Of a DNA stretch of 64,000 bases, positions 23,340-32,911 are shown piece after piece. How positions within the stretch are numbered: position 1 is the first letter of the stretch; each line of letters starts with the position of its first letter. Below the pieces are notes generated by a model that was not told the DNA's origin, ran no database searches, and was given only the letters and a program-made list of their open reading frames with translations. The stretch is from Diphasiastrum complanatum. Lineage: Eukaryota > Streptophyta > Lycopodiopsida > Lycopodiales > Lycopodiaceae. The translations under genes and the position numbers were made by a program. The stretch spans positions 19,086,041 to 19,150,040 of the forward strand of contig CM055093.1 in assembly GCA_029204225.1 (NCBI GenBank), in the 5' to 3' direction.

Positions 23340-24020
23340 TGTTAAAAATTCACAATTCTAGCTTGACTAGTTTTGGTCATATGACTTGTAAATAGTTAGA
23401 TGGTCATGATGTGGCTTGTCACACGTGCCAAATAGCATAGGATTCCATTCATAAGGATGTTCTCAAGTAGACCTAAGTGTTAGAACCTTTGGAATGAGTC
23501 CAAATTATGCTTAGATACAAGGGAGAAAAAATAGGAGCTATTTTTGGTAATTTTTGCATTGTTGAGGGATCTCCAAGATTCCAACCCTAACTTGGTAGGG
23601 ATGAAAGATCCACCAAAATTAGCATTAGGATAGGTTTAGGGCTACTCATACCTGCCCAAAACCGTGATGGATCATGTATATATAGGTGATGATATCTCAC
23701 CAAAATCAATCAAGCAATTTCATGTTTTTTCTCTCATAATGGTGCAATTGCTCTCTATGTTCATAATTGTTTGAGTACTTGTGATTACTAATGATTATAG
23801 GATTGAATGTAGGTCTGGTGTACAGTACTCAGACTGTGGGAGGCCGTACATTCACACGTGTGAAGCCTTCTTCAAGGATTTGGGCCATTTAGTGAGGTTC
23901 AAGCATAGATTTTTGATGGATTTTGATGGTTCAACTTGTGCTAATCTTATGAAATCATAATCTATTGTTTCCCTCATCATTTCAAGTGTTTTAGGATCCT
24001 TATTTGCTGTAATTTTTACA
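23340..24020 (+). repeat. 5' LTR of the young copia element
   Basis: Starts TGTTAAAAATT and ends AATTTTTACA, which are near-perfect inverted termini. A TATATATAGG box at about 23695 is the likely promoter, and ACACGTG words lie in the flanking LTR sequence. Confidence 0.95.
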
Positions 24021-24032
24021 TGGTATCAGAGC
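24021..24032 (+). promoter_or_regulatory. Primer-binding site (initiator-Met tRNA)
   Basis: TGGTATCAGAGC abuts the 5' LTR and matches the usual plant copia primer site complementary to initiator Met-tRNA. Confidence 0.9.
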
Positions 24033-24830
24033 CTAAAGGCTGAAATGAGCTAAATCCTTGGTTTTCATTCAATTTGATCACAATTTTTGATCTAAATCTT
24101 GTGTAGATTGGTCTTAGCATCTACTATTGATTCTAGAACTCAAAGTGAGTCAAATACATTGGAGATTGGTGTTGTGTGACTTCATTTGCAGGTGTTTAGG
24201 TGTCTAAAACCAGAAGCAAAGTTGAATTCAATTCACATTACCAAGATAGCAAGTTTTGCTTGCTCCAAGCATTGATTTCTAAGCAAGTTTTGGAGGTGAT
24301 TTCATAGAGGAGGCTTTCTAGCATTCAAGGAGAGGGAAGATCAGAGTTTTGGGCACTCTTCAAGGCTGTTCTAAGGTGTAGTAGACACCTCCTAAAGTGA
24401 TTTAGGTTCAGTCCAACCATTGCTTGACTTATGCACCAAATTAGATCAATTTTTCATCAATTTTGATCATTTTTTGCTTGTGATTGGATAGTAGATTGTG
24501 TTGCATCCTCATTAAGTTCCATTTAGATCTTTTACAAGTGATTTTGAAAGTATATTAGGTTGCTGAAATTCACTCTTGATCAGATCATTTGGAAGCTTTA
24601 ATGTTCTTTATAGAAAGAGGGGCAATTCTACTAGTATTGTCTACTTCAATCAAGCAAGTGCATTGTTTCTAGTATTCTATGATTTGATTTTGTTAGAGAT
24701 CATTCTTAGATCTTTATAGGAAGTCTATTACTGATCTTTTCAGGTCCCTAAGAAGTGGGATAAGGTAGACCTTCAATCAAATCAATAGAAGTAACCTTCA
24801 TTTGTGTCAAGTCCTTGATTAGGAGACTAG

Positions 24831-26051
24831 ATGGCATCTATAAATGCATATCTTTTGGATACTAATGAAAGGCTCAACAAAACTAACTATTCCATATGGA
24901 AAGTTAGAATGGAATCTATCATGATCATGCAAGATCTGATGGAAATTGTAAATGGTAAGGAGGGTGAACCTATTCATCCTCAAGAAAAAGCCAAATACAT
25001 CAAGAGGTGCAATGTTGCACTACATTGCATAAAAATGAATGTTGCAAATGAACTCTTAAGAGAGGTAGGAGATTGCACTTCAGCTCAAGATGCTTGGGAG
25101 ACTTTACAAAAGGTCTATGAATCCAAGAACCAAACTAGAATATTAGCTTTGAAGAATCAAATCTATAGAAGCTATCAAAAGAAAGGAGAGAGTGCACATA
25201 CTTTTGTCCTAATAGTAAAGGAATTGAACAAAGAGCTAGCCTTTATAGGTGACCCTATCAAGGATGAAGAGCTTGTTCAACTCATATTGAATGGACTAAG
25301 CTTTGAATTTGACAATTTGGTTCAGGGATATGCAATTATGGGTAAGCTACCCATACTTGAAGAACTCCAAGGCACACTCATGGCCGAGGAATCAAGAAGG
25401 AGCCAAATGCAAGAGAGGATGGATAGGCTTTCCATCCAAGGTGGAGATGACCAAGCTCTCTTCACCAAAGGCAAAGGCAAGTCCAAAGGCAAAGGATCAA
25501 CATTCAAGAAGTCTACAAAGCTTGAGGATCAAGAAGGACCCCCAAAGGCATCTCCATCAACCACCAAAGTCAAGAAGGACAAATCAAAGGTGAAGTGCTA
25601 CTATTGTAGCAAGATGGGGCATTATGCCTCGGAATGCTTCAAGAGGAAGCAAGATCAAAGCCAAGCCAACATGAGCAAAGAGGAGGAGGAGGAGAGTTCA
25701 CATGAGGACTCTCTCATGATGTCCATATTTTCTTCAACAAGCTTCAAAGGAGAAGATCCTTGGTGGATTGACTCGAGTGCTAGTTCACACATGACTAGTA
25801 AAAGGGAGTTTTTCTCTTCTCTCTTATCTTATGATGGACCTATAAAGTCTATCTATACAGCAAATGATGAAGCTTGTAATATTGAAGGAGTTGGTAGCAT
25901 TCCCCTTTGCTTAGGATCTTCCAAAAAGATCAACATAGAAGGTGTTTTGTACATTCCTACAATAACAAAGAATCTACTAAGTGTTGGCCAAATGGTAGAC
26001 AATGGTTTCAATGTTGACTTTGCTTCAAATGAATGTGGACAAAGTTTATGA
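24831..26051 (+). pseudogene. copia gag and protease (5' part of the polyprotein)
   Basis: The ATG at 24831 opens a 406-codon frame. It contains the copia gag domain (NYSIWKVRMESIM, then the UBN2-type region with YESKNQTRILALKNQI), a lysine-rich linker, the zinc knuckle CYYCSKMGHYASEC at 25596-25637, and protease WWIDSSASSHM. In the protease the catalytic triplet is D-S-S in place of D-S-G, which would probably damage activity. The frame ends at TGA 26049-26051, just past an internal deletion relative to the sister element at 7821, which retains about 80 more codons here. Confidence 0.9.
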
Positions 26052-26955
26052 AGCTTGTGCCTTATCCAAGGCACATAAGAAGGTGTTTCCTAACTCCATC
26101 ACAAAGTCATTTCATCCTCTTGAACTCATACACTCGGATGTGCACATTGCTAGCACCAAATCTAATGGAGGTTCATCCATGTTTTTAACCTTCATTGATG
26201 ACTACTCAAGATATTGTTGGGTGTTCTTACTTTCCTTCAAGTCTCAAGTATTTGATACTTTTGTAAAGTTCAAGTTGTTTGTGGAAAAGCATCATAATCA
26301 TAGCATCAAGATTCTTAGAAGTGACAATGGTGGAGAATTCATCTCCAATGAGTTCAAGGCCTTTTGTGAGGAGGAAGGGATCAAGAAAGAGACTTCTTGT
26401 CCTTACACTCCTCAACAGCATGGAGTTGCTGAAAGAAGGAATAGAACATTATGTGAATGTTCTAAGGCTTTAAGATTAGATGCTTGTTTTCCCAAATCCT
26501 TTTGGGGTGAGTCTCTTGTATGTGCAAACTACTTGATGAATAGGGTGTCTTGCAAAGCAATTGAAGGCAAAACTCCTTATGAGATGTTGTATGGAAAGAA
26601 ACCCAATCTTAATCACTTGAAAGTTTTTGGGTGTATATGTTATGTGCATGTGCCATTGGAAACAAGAACCAAGGAGGATCCATCTTCCACAAGAGGGATC
26701 ATGCTTGGATATGCAAGCTCAAGCAAGGGCTACAAAGTCTATCTCCCATCCTTGAACAAATTTGTTGTTTCAAGGGATGTCATCTTTGATGAAAATCATA
26801 TGCATATGCTTGAAGAAGGCTCAAGTGCTCCAACAATCAAGAAGAAGATGGCCGAGGAGCAAGATCTTGGTTTTGAGGAGGAGCTCATGGAGGAGCAAGC
26901 ACCAAACCCACCTATCACACCAAGGAGATCTTCAAGGGCAAAAGTGGAGCCATAA
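26041..26955 (+). pseudogene. copia integrase, N-terminal zinc-binding region deleted
   Basis: The frame resumes in register +1 at KVYEACALSK. In the related element this segment reads HVCESCALSK. Here the first Cys of the second zinc pair is Tyr, and the upstream His pair has been deleted. The catalytic core is otherwise complete: HSDVHIAS, RSDNGGEFIS and GVAERRNRTLCE supply D, D and E. It is followed by the GKKPNLNHLKVFGC region and a Ser/Pro-rich linker. TAA at 26953-26955 stops the frame, but downstream RT is in the same frame, so this is a single nonsense codon. Confidence 0.88.
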
Positions 26956-27054
26956 AGGCTCACATATCAAGGCAAAGGACAGCAAGTTGAGGGTATCTCA
27001 TCCACTTCTTATGCTTTATCTAGTTTTGAAGAACCGTCTAATGTTGAAGATGCA

Positions 27055-28575
27055 TTGAACTCCAAAGAATGGTATAAAGCTATGTTGGATGAGTATGATG
27101 CCTTGATTGAGAATGAAACTTGGTTGCTTGTTGAGAGACCTCAAAGGAATGTAATAGGATGCAAGCGGGTCTTCAAGCTTAAGTTGAATGCAAATGGGAG
27201 TGTTAACAAACATAAAGCAAGATTAGTTGCAAAAGGTTATGCTCAAGAGAGAGGGATAGACTATGAGGAAACTTTTGCACCCGTGGCCAAGATGGTCACA
27301 ATAAGACTAATCATTGCACTTGCATCACATTTTGGATGGATTCTATGTCAAATGGATGTCTCTAATGCTTTCTTGAATGGTTTTTTGGAAGAGGATATCT
27401 ATATGGAGCAGCCACAAGGGTTCATCAAGCATGGAATGGAGAACAAAGTATGCCATCTCCAAAGAAGCATCTATGGCTTGAAGCAAGCCTCGAGATCTTG
27501 GAATTCAAGACTACATTGCTATCTTATTTCACTTTCTTTTGTTCAAAGTGAATATGATCCCACTCTTTACATTAAGTTTGATGATGTTGGTATTGTACTT
27601 TTACTCATTTATGTAGATGACATCATCATTAGTGGAAATAGTGTTGATGGTATTGAAAAAATCAAGATAGATCTATCCTTAGAGTTCAAGATGGTAGATC
27701 TAGGGTGTCTTCACTTCATCTTAGGCATAGAAGTACTTAGAGGGTCTGATTTTATCTTTATAAGTCAAGTAAACTATGCTCAAAGTCTTTTGAAGAAGTT
27801 TAAGATGGAAGTATGCAAAATTGTTGACACACCAATGGAGCAAGATGTAAAAGTGCCAAACGAAGATGATGAAAGATCCTTCATGGACATCACTTTGTTT
27901 AGGCAAATTATAGGTTCCTTAATGTGGATCACTATAACTAGACCAGATCTTAGCTTTAGTGTATGTAGGTTGAGCCAATCCATGCAAAAGCCATTGAATA
28001 TCCATTGGAAAAAGGCTAAGAGGATTCTAAGATACATCTCGGGTACATTGGATTTTGGGATTCTATATAGAGGAGATGTGATTAACCTTCATGCATTTAG
28101 TGATTCAGATTTTGCAGGGGACAAGAGGGATAGGAAATCAACAAGTGCCTATTCAACTTTCATAGGAGAAGGTGTGGTTTCATGGCTTTCAAAAAAGCAA
28201 GAAACTATATCTCTATCTTCAACCGAGGCCGAGTACAAAGCTTTGACAACCACTACAAAGGAGGTACTTTGGATCAAGAGATTATTGGTGGAACTAAAGA
28301 TCATGGATTCAGAGGAGGCACCAATCATCTACAATGACAATATATCAGACCAACACCTTGCATCTAACCCAATCTTCCATGCAAGATCTAAGCACATTGA
28401 GATATGCCATCTCTTTGTGAGAGAAATGGTGCAAGCCAAGGAGATTACTTTGGAGCATGTTCCAAGCAATGAATGTGTAGCTGATCTACTTACTAAACCA
28501 CTTCAAAAGACACCTTTTATGAAGTTCAGATCATCACTTGGAGTGATTAGTAAAGCAATGATTGAACCAAGCTAG
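27055..28575 (+). pseudogene. copia reverse transcriptase and RNase H, open part of the polyprotein
   Basis: 506 codons are open and keep all hallmarks: CKRVFKLKLNANGSVNKHKA, DYEETFAPVAKM, QMDVSNAFLNG, YGLKQASRSW, catalytic YVDD at 27610-27621, then RNase H (SDSDFAGDKRDRKSTSAYS, SLSSTEAEYKAL, HARSKHIEICHLFVRE, LTKPL). The frame ends at TAG 28573-28575, 14 bp before the 3' LTR. This segment could still encode active enzyme if translated, but it is cut off from gag by the upstream stop and deletion. Confidence 0.9.
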
Positions 28576-28589
28576 ATAGTGAGGAGGAG
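28576..28589 (+). promoter_or_regulatory. Polypurine tract
   Basis: ATAGTGAGGAGGAG directly before the 3' LTR is the plus-strand primer. The older host element has the same GAGGAGGAG before its LTR at 29624. Confidence 0.85.
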
Positions 28590-29271
28590 TGTTAAAAATT
28601 CACAATTCTAGCTTGACTAGTTTTGGTCATATGACTTGTAAATAGTTAGATGGTCATGATGTGGCTTGTCACACGTGCCAAATAGCATAGGATTCCATTC
28701 ATAAGGATGTTCTCAAGTAGACCTAAGTGTTATAACCTTTGGAATGAGTCCAAATTATGCTTAGATACAAGGGAGAAAAAATAGGAGCTATTTTTGGTAA
28801 TTTTTGCATTGTTGAGGGATCTCCAAGATTCCAACCCTAACTTGGTAGGGATGAAAGATCCACCAAAATTAGCATTAGGGATAGGTTTAGGGCTACTCAT
28901 ACCTGCCCAAAACCGTGATGGATCATGTATATATAGGTGATGATATCTCACCAAAATCAATCAAGCAATTTCATGTTTTTTCTCTCATAATGGTGCAATT
29001 GCTCTCTATGTTCATAATTGTTTTAGTACTTGTGATTACTAATGATTATAGGATTGAATGTAGGTCTGGTGTACAGTACTCAGACTGTGGGAGGCCGTAC
29101 TTTCACACGTGTGAATCCTTCTTCAAGGATTTGGGCCATTTAGTGAGGTTCAAGCATAGATTTTTGATGGATTTTGATGGTTCAACTTGTGTTAATCTTA
29201 TGAAATCATAATCTATTGTTTCCCTCATCATTTCAAGTGTTTTAGGATCCTTATTTGCTGTAATTTTTACA
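28590..29271 (+). repeat. 3' LTR of the young copia element
   Basis: 682 bp, differing from the 5' LTR by five substitutions and one inserted G. It is followed by the TCTTC target duplicate. Confidence 0.95.
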
Positions 29272-29276
29272 TCTTC

Positions 29277-29662
29277 CACATAATTCGAGTAGTAAGAAGG
29301 TCTTATGGCTGAAGAGGCTATTGGTGGAGCTTCATGTCATCAAGGAGGAGGTTCCTATCATCTATTGTGACCACCAATCAACCAAATCACTTGCTACTAA
29401 TCCTACATTCCATGCAAGGAGCAAGCACATCGAGATTGCTCATCATTTTGTGAGGGAGAAAGTGCAAGCCAAAGATATCAAGCTCCAACATGTGCCATCA
29501 TCAAGTTGCTTAGCTGATTTGTTCACTAAATCCTTACCTAAGGATTCATTTGTTAAGATAAGATCTTCAATTGGAGTAATTGATAAGAGTATCATAATTT
29601 CCAAGGCTAGATTTGAGGAGGAGTGTGAAAAATTGCCTATATTGGCAAATCTAGCCATGTAG
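29277..29662 (+). pseudogene. copia RNase H C-terminal part of the older, split element
   Basis: Continues from 23339 after the insertion. Stops near 29283 and 29292 interrupt it. From 29321 the frame reads VPIIYCDHQSTKSLATNP, HARSKHIEIAHHFVREKVQ and CLADLFTKSLPKDSFVK. The purine tract GAGGAGGAG at about 29615-29623 and the TGTGAAAAATTG LTR start at 29624 follow, overlapping the end of the open frame. Confidence 0.85.
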
Positions 29663-29900
29663 TATTTTGTAAATAATGTACATAAGTGGGTCCCACACGT
29701 GTGAGGCCAAGATGCCACATGGGAAGCCACTCCTGATGTAGTTTAGGTCGAGTCAATAGGGTTGATAACCTATTTTAATATTGACAAGTGAATGTGGTCA
29801 AAATCCATACATAAGTATAAATGGACTGTACTTAGTTGTCAAATGCTTACTACTATCTTAAAAAGAACTCAATCAATGGAAGTACATTTTTCATTAAGAT

Positions 29901-30558
29901 TGCTTATGAAAAACATATGTCTTCAATATTCTCTCCATCATTTGGTTAGTCTTCTTCGTCTGACCATTTGATTTTCGTTGATCCGCATAATTGAAACTAA
30001 GGGAAGTCTCAAGTTTATCGAATATGTGTTAAAGGGTTTGCGGATCCCAAGGCAACCCTGAACCTAGTTAAAAGTGAGAGGGATTTTGCACCCTGCGTGT
30101 GTAAGTCCAACTCGATGATCATATAATTACTTGATTAGTTAGAAGTTAATAAAAGGACTTTAGGCCATTTTGCGAGACTTTTAATGTCGCAGGGCCTAAA
30201 AGTCAAGTTAGTGATAAAGTAAGAGTTCCCACCAAAATTCTTTTTCAAACTGGGTCCTAATAGTCAAGTTAGTGAATAAAAAGGGACTCCCTCCAATTTT
30301 CAAATTTCAAATAGTTAGGGAGGTGGAGATTGGCCAATAGGATTTGAGGCCAAAGCCCTAAAATCCACTATATATAGTGGTAGTTTCGAGTTTATTTGTA
30401 CCTTTCACTTTCATTTCAATACAAGTGGGTTGGCCCTCTTAGGGAATGGATCTAATTGTGCTTGCTCTTCCTCTTCTCTCCTTCATCTCTCATGTTTTCT
30501 TTGAATTTGCTATTTGTTGGATTTGATGCTTATTGGGATTGTTCATTCTTATACTATT
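29901..30558. other. Non-coding stretch, possibly LTR remainder
   Basis: No gene is seen. Part of it may be the U5 side of the older copia 3' LTR, whose right end could not be defined. The phrase AGTCAAGTTAGTGA.AAA recurs at about 30200 and 30260 (a diverged duplication of about 60 bp). Confidence 0.45.
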
Positions 30559-30613
<55 letters not shown>

Positions 30614-30735
30614 TCTCAGTTAGACAAAATGGGATTTGGAGATTCTCATTGGTCCACGTTTGCCCTAGAACATCATTAAAGGGCATTTGAAAAGCATTTG
30701 AAGTGGAGTGGTTGACATGTGCATTTAGAACTTTC

Positions 30736-30801
<66 letters not shown>

Positions 30802-30831
30802 ATGTGCCTTTAGAAATTCCTAGAAAGACAA
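30559..30831 (+). repeat. GA-flanked dispersed repeat, copy A
   Basis: Layout: (TG)n then (GA)n to 30610; a core with TTAGACAAAATGGG and CATTGGTCCACGTTTGCCC; a second (GA)n at 30737-30800; then CATGTGCCTTTAGAAATTCC. The same core occurs at 31454-31648 (inverted) and 50648-50813, and in diverged form at 32700-32885 (inverted). In copies B and C the site of the second GA run is only a short GAGAGAG, so in copy A that seed has expanded to 64 bp. Confidence 0.82.
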
Positions 30832-31412
30832 GTTTCTAGAAAGAGAAGTAAGTCTAAAAGGGGGGTAGAACCCATTTTTTTTTCCTTGGACCAATGGGAG
30901 AACTTCATTGTAAATTTGGACTTGCTAGACAATGTAGTACGAAATCACCCTAATTACCAAAACTTAGGAGGCCTCTCAAAATGGTGAAAGAAATGCAAAA
31001 CATCTTTCACTTAAAGGATAGTTGTTGCATTTTTTGCCCATATTTTCGGCTACTTAAAAAGTAGAATGGACGACCCACCGTTTTCAAGGGTGACTATGTT
31101 CTGCAGATGCAAATTCTGCTTTATAATGGTCTTGTGACAAAACCTCAGTTACATAATACATAAAGTTGTACAATTGAACTCAAAAAAAGGGGTGCCAAAT
31201 TGCAACAACTCTCTCATTCACCTCTCTCTCCCGCGCTTCTCAAATTTCAGCTCAATGCAAAATCTCACTCCTTTTGCTTCTCTCTCTCTCTCTCTCAACT
31301 TACATTATTGCTATTTTTCATCTCAAAACCCTAAAAAACTCCTAAAATTCCCCACTCTCTCTCACCTCCCTCCCTCTCCCTTCTCTCACCTCCCATATCT
31401 CTCCTTCACACA

Positions 31413-31414
<2 letters not shown>

Positions 31415-31455
<41 letters not shown>

Positions 31456-31655
31456 GACATGTCTTTTCTTTCCAAACATTTCTAAAGGCACGTGTTCTCT
31501 CTCAGAAATCAACGTGTGCCTTTCAATCCATTTCAATTGCCCTTCAAGTGGCCATCAAATACGTTATAGGGCAAACGTGGACCAATGAAATTTTAGAACA
31601 CCCATTTTGCTTAAATGGGATGACATTCTATCTCTCCCTCTCTCCAACACCTCAC
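31415..31655 (-). repeat. GA-flanked dispersed repeat, copy B (inverted relative to copy A)
   Basis: On the minus strand it reads: imperfect GA-rich run, AATGTCATCCC, AAAATGGG, CATTGGTCCACGTTTGCCC, ACTTGAAGGGCAATTGAAATGG, GAGAGAGAACACGTGCC, then (GA)19 at 31415-31452. It is most like copy C. Copies A and B face each other about 600 bp apart, so together they could be the arms of a foldback or Mutator-like element. No transposase is visible between them. Confidence 0.78.
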
Positions 31656-31790
31656 TTTATTGGGGTGGGAGGGGGGTCTTGCTCCGAGGCCCTTTTGCCT
31701 CGGAAGGCTGTGAGCCCGAGGGCGGAGGCCCGAGGGCTGACAGTCTTCCGCGGGCGGAAGGGCCGAGGAGCCAGCCATTCCCTTGCGTGA
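31656..31790. repeat. GC-rich hairpin cluster
   Basis: A short GC-rich island in AT-rich surroundings. It contains CTCCGAGGC / GCCTCGGA arms, a direct duplication of GCCCGAGGG, and the perfect 7-bp-arm palindrome CTTCCGC-GG-GCGGAAG at 31745-31760. It resembles a subterminal region of a DNA transposon more than a gene. No coding or RNA assignment is possible. Confidence 0.5.
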
Positions 31791-31970
31791 ATTCTGTTTT
31801 TACATTTTTTTAACTTTTTTTTTGACGTAATATTTTTTTCGTGCACCTTTCGGCGTCTAGAAGGTGCCTGTGAAAAAAAAAATTTGTCAAATTTTTTTTT
31901 GCCTCAGATATTAAGTTATTTGAGGTTTCTAAAAATTTAAAGACTGATTTTACGGATGTTTTAATTTCTA

Positions 31971-31986
31971 AAACCCTAACCCTAAA
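31971..31986. promoter_or_regulatory. Telo-box pair (AAACCCTAACCCTAAA)
   Basis: Two overlapping plant telomere-like units lie about 930 bp upstream of the PSF3 ATG. Telo-boxes are known in promoters of plant replication and translation genes, often with E2F sites. A weak E2F-like CCGCGCCA is at 32466-32473. A link to PSF3 expression is inferred from position and gene function. The motif could equally be an interstitial telomeric scrap. Confidence 0.4.
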
Positions 31987-31994
31987 AAATCCTA

Positions 31995-32699
31995 ACAAAA
32001 GCTCCTCACCGTCTCTCTCTCCAACTCTCGCTCTCTCTCCGCTCTCTCACCATCGATTTTCCCTCTATCACCATATCTTAGTCTCTCTCTCTCTCTCTCT
32101 CTCTCTTTCTGTCGATTACCTATGCTACTGTCGCCTCTCTCTCTCTCTCTCTCTCTCTCCCTCTCCCTCTCCTCATCAGTTATTCTCGGCCTCCTAGGAT
32201 CACACAGCAACTCCCTATCTCTCTCTTCCTCCAGATCAGTCATTCCCGTCATCCTAGCAGCATCCTAGCAGCACGCAGCATCTCCACCCCTCTCCCTCTC
32301 TCTTTCAGAGCGATCAATCACTCCCCGCACACGCTCTCTCTCTCTCTCTCTCTCTCTTTCAAAAGCCTCAAAATATCTCTCTCGCCGCTCTCTCTCTCAC
32401 GAAAAGAAAGACACCGTCTTTCTCTTAGTGCTCTCTATTAGAATAAACTCACCGTCTCTCTCTCTCCGCGCCATCTCCTCCTCTCACAAGTTACTCATCA
32501 TCTCTCTTTTTACCCTCAACCTCGGCAACCTTCCACGCTGAACGCAGATCTTCCACACTCTCCTCCTTCCTCAGCCGCCCTGCTGATCTAATAAATCTCT
32601 CGTAAACTCTCTATCCAACAGCGCTCTCTCTCTCTCTCTCCCTCTGTCCCACACCCGATCTATCGCACTCTCTTAGGTTTCAAGAAACAAGATGATAGT
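31995..32699. other. CT-rich stretch upstream of PSF3
   Basis: Repeated CT tracts (such as 32083-32106, 32136-32158, 32337-32357 and 32624-32640) alternate with unique sequence. This may be promoter and 5' leader of PSF3, where plant genes often carry CT tracts, or further decayed GA-family repeats. No protein-coding exon was recognised. Confidence 0.45.
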
Positions 32700-32885
32700 G
32701 TCTCTCTAGAACATTCTCTTTCTAGAACTTTCTGGAGAGAAACCTAGAGCAGAACTTTTGATTAGTGACAACCGGTTGAACCGCCAGCGCAGGTCATTTC
32801 ATTTCTAGGGCACACGTGGCCCAATGAAAATGTAGGAATCCGTTTTTCTCCGCAACATCCGACATTTTCTCTCTCGTTTCTATAT
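32700..32885 (-). repeat. Diverged GA-repeat family member (copy D) forming the proximal PSF3 promoter
   Basis: On the minus strand the order GAGAGAAAATGTC, TTTTCATTGGGCCACGTGTGCC and CTAGAAATG matches copies A to C over the most conserved block; the rest is diverged. On the gene strand this places a perfect G-box CACGTG at 32813-32818 and a CCAAT box at 32821-32825, about 90 bp before the PSF3 ATG. Either the repeat inserted here and became promoter, or the dispersed copies derive from a promoter like this one. Confidence 0.6.
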
Positions 32886-32911
32886 CGCTTACTATTATTT
32901 GAGCGTATTTT

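Larger units (their letters stand above)
23340..29271 (+). mobile_element. Young copia element with two LTRs, nested in an older copia; internally defective
   Basis: LTRs of 681 and 682 bp differ at five positions and one single-base indel (about 0.7%). The 5-bp target duplication is perfect (TCTTC at 23335-23339 and 29272-29276). The primer site TGGTATCAGAGC is at 24021-24032, and the polypurine tract AGTGAGGAGGAG lies directly before the 3' LTR. The polyprotein is broken by an internal deletion at about 26040 and a TAA at 26953-26955. With young LTRs and a crippled interior, the element either decayed very soon after insertion or was mobilised by enzymes from a related copy. Confidence 0.95.
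22013..29900 (+). mobile_element. Older copia element, 5'-truncated and split by the insertion at 23340-29271
   Basis: The left part (22013-23339) carries the integrase-RT linker, RT and RNase H up to ...TISLSS. The right part (29277 onward) continues with the rest of RNase H and a 3' LTR start at 29624 (TGTGAAAAATTG) after the purine tract GAGGAGGAG. The pentamer TCTTC occurs on both sides of the inserted element. Removing the insertion with one TCTTC copy rejoins the RNase H reading (SLSST). No 5' LTR, gag or protease remains, and the LTR's right end is not certain, so 29900 is approximate. Confidence 0.82.

Noticed and set aside
31971-31986. Telomere end or chromosome-fusion scar
   Set aside because: Only two CCCTAA units are present. 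This is far too short for a telomeric tract and better read as a telo-box.
30541-32660. GA/CT runs considered as a CRISPR-like or satellite array
   Set aside because: The runs are simple dinucleotide repeats around a dispersed core, with no unique spacers of constant length, and the genome is eukaryotic.
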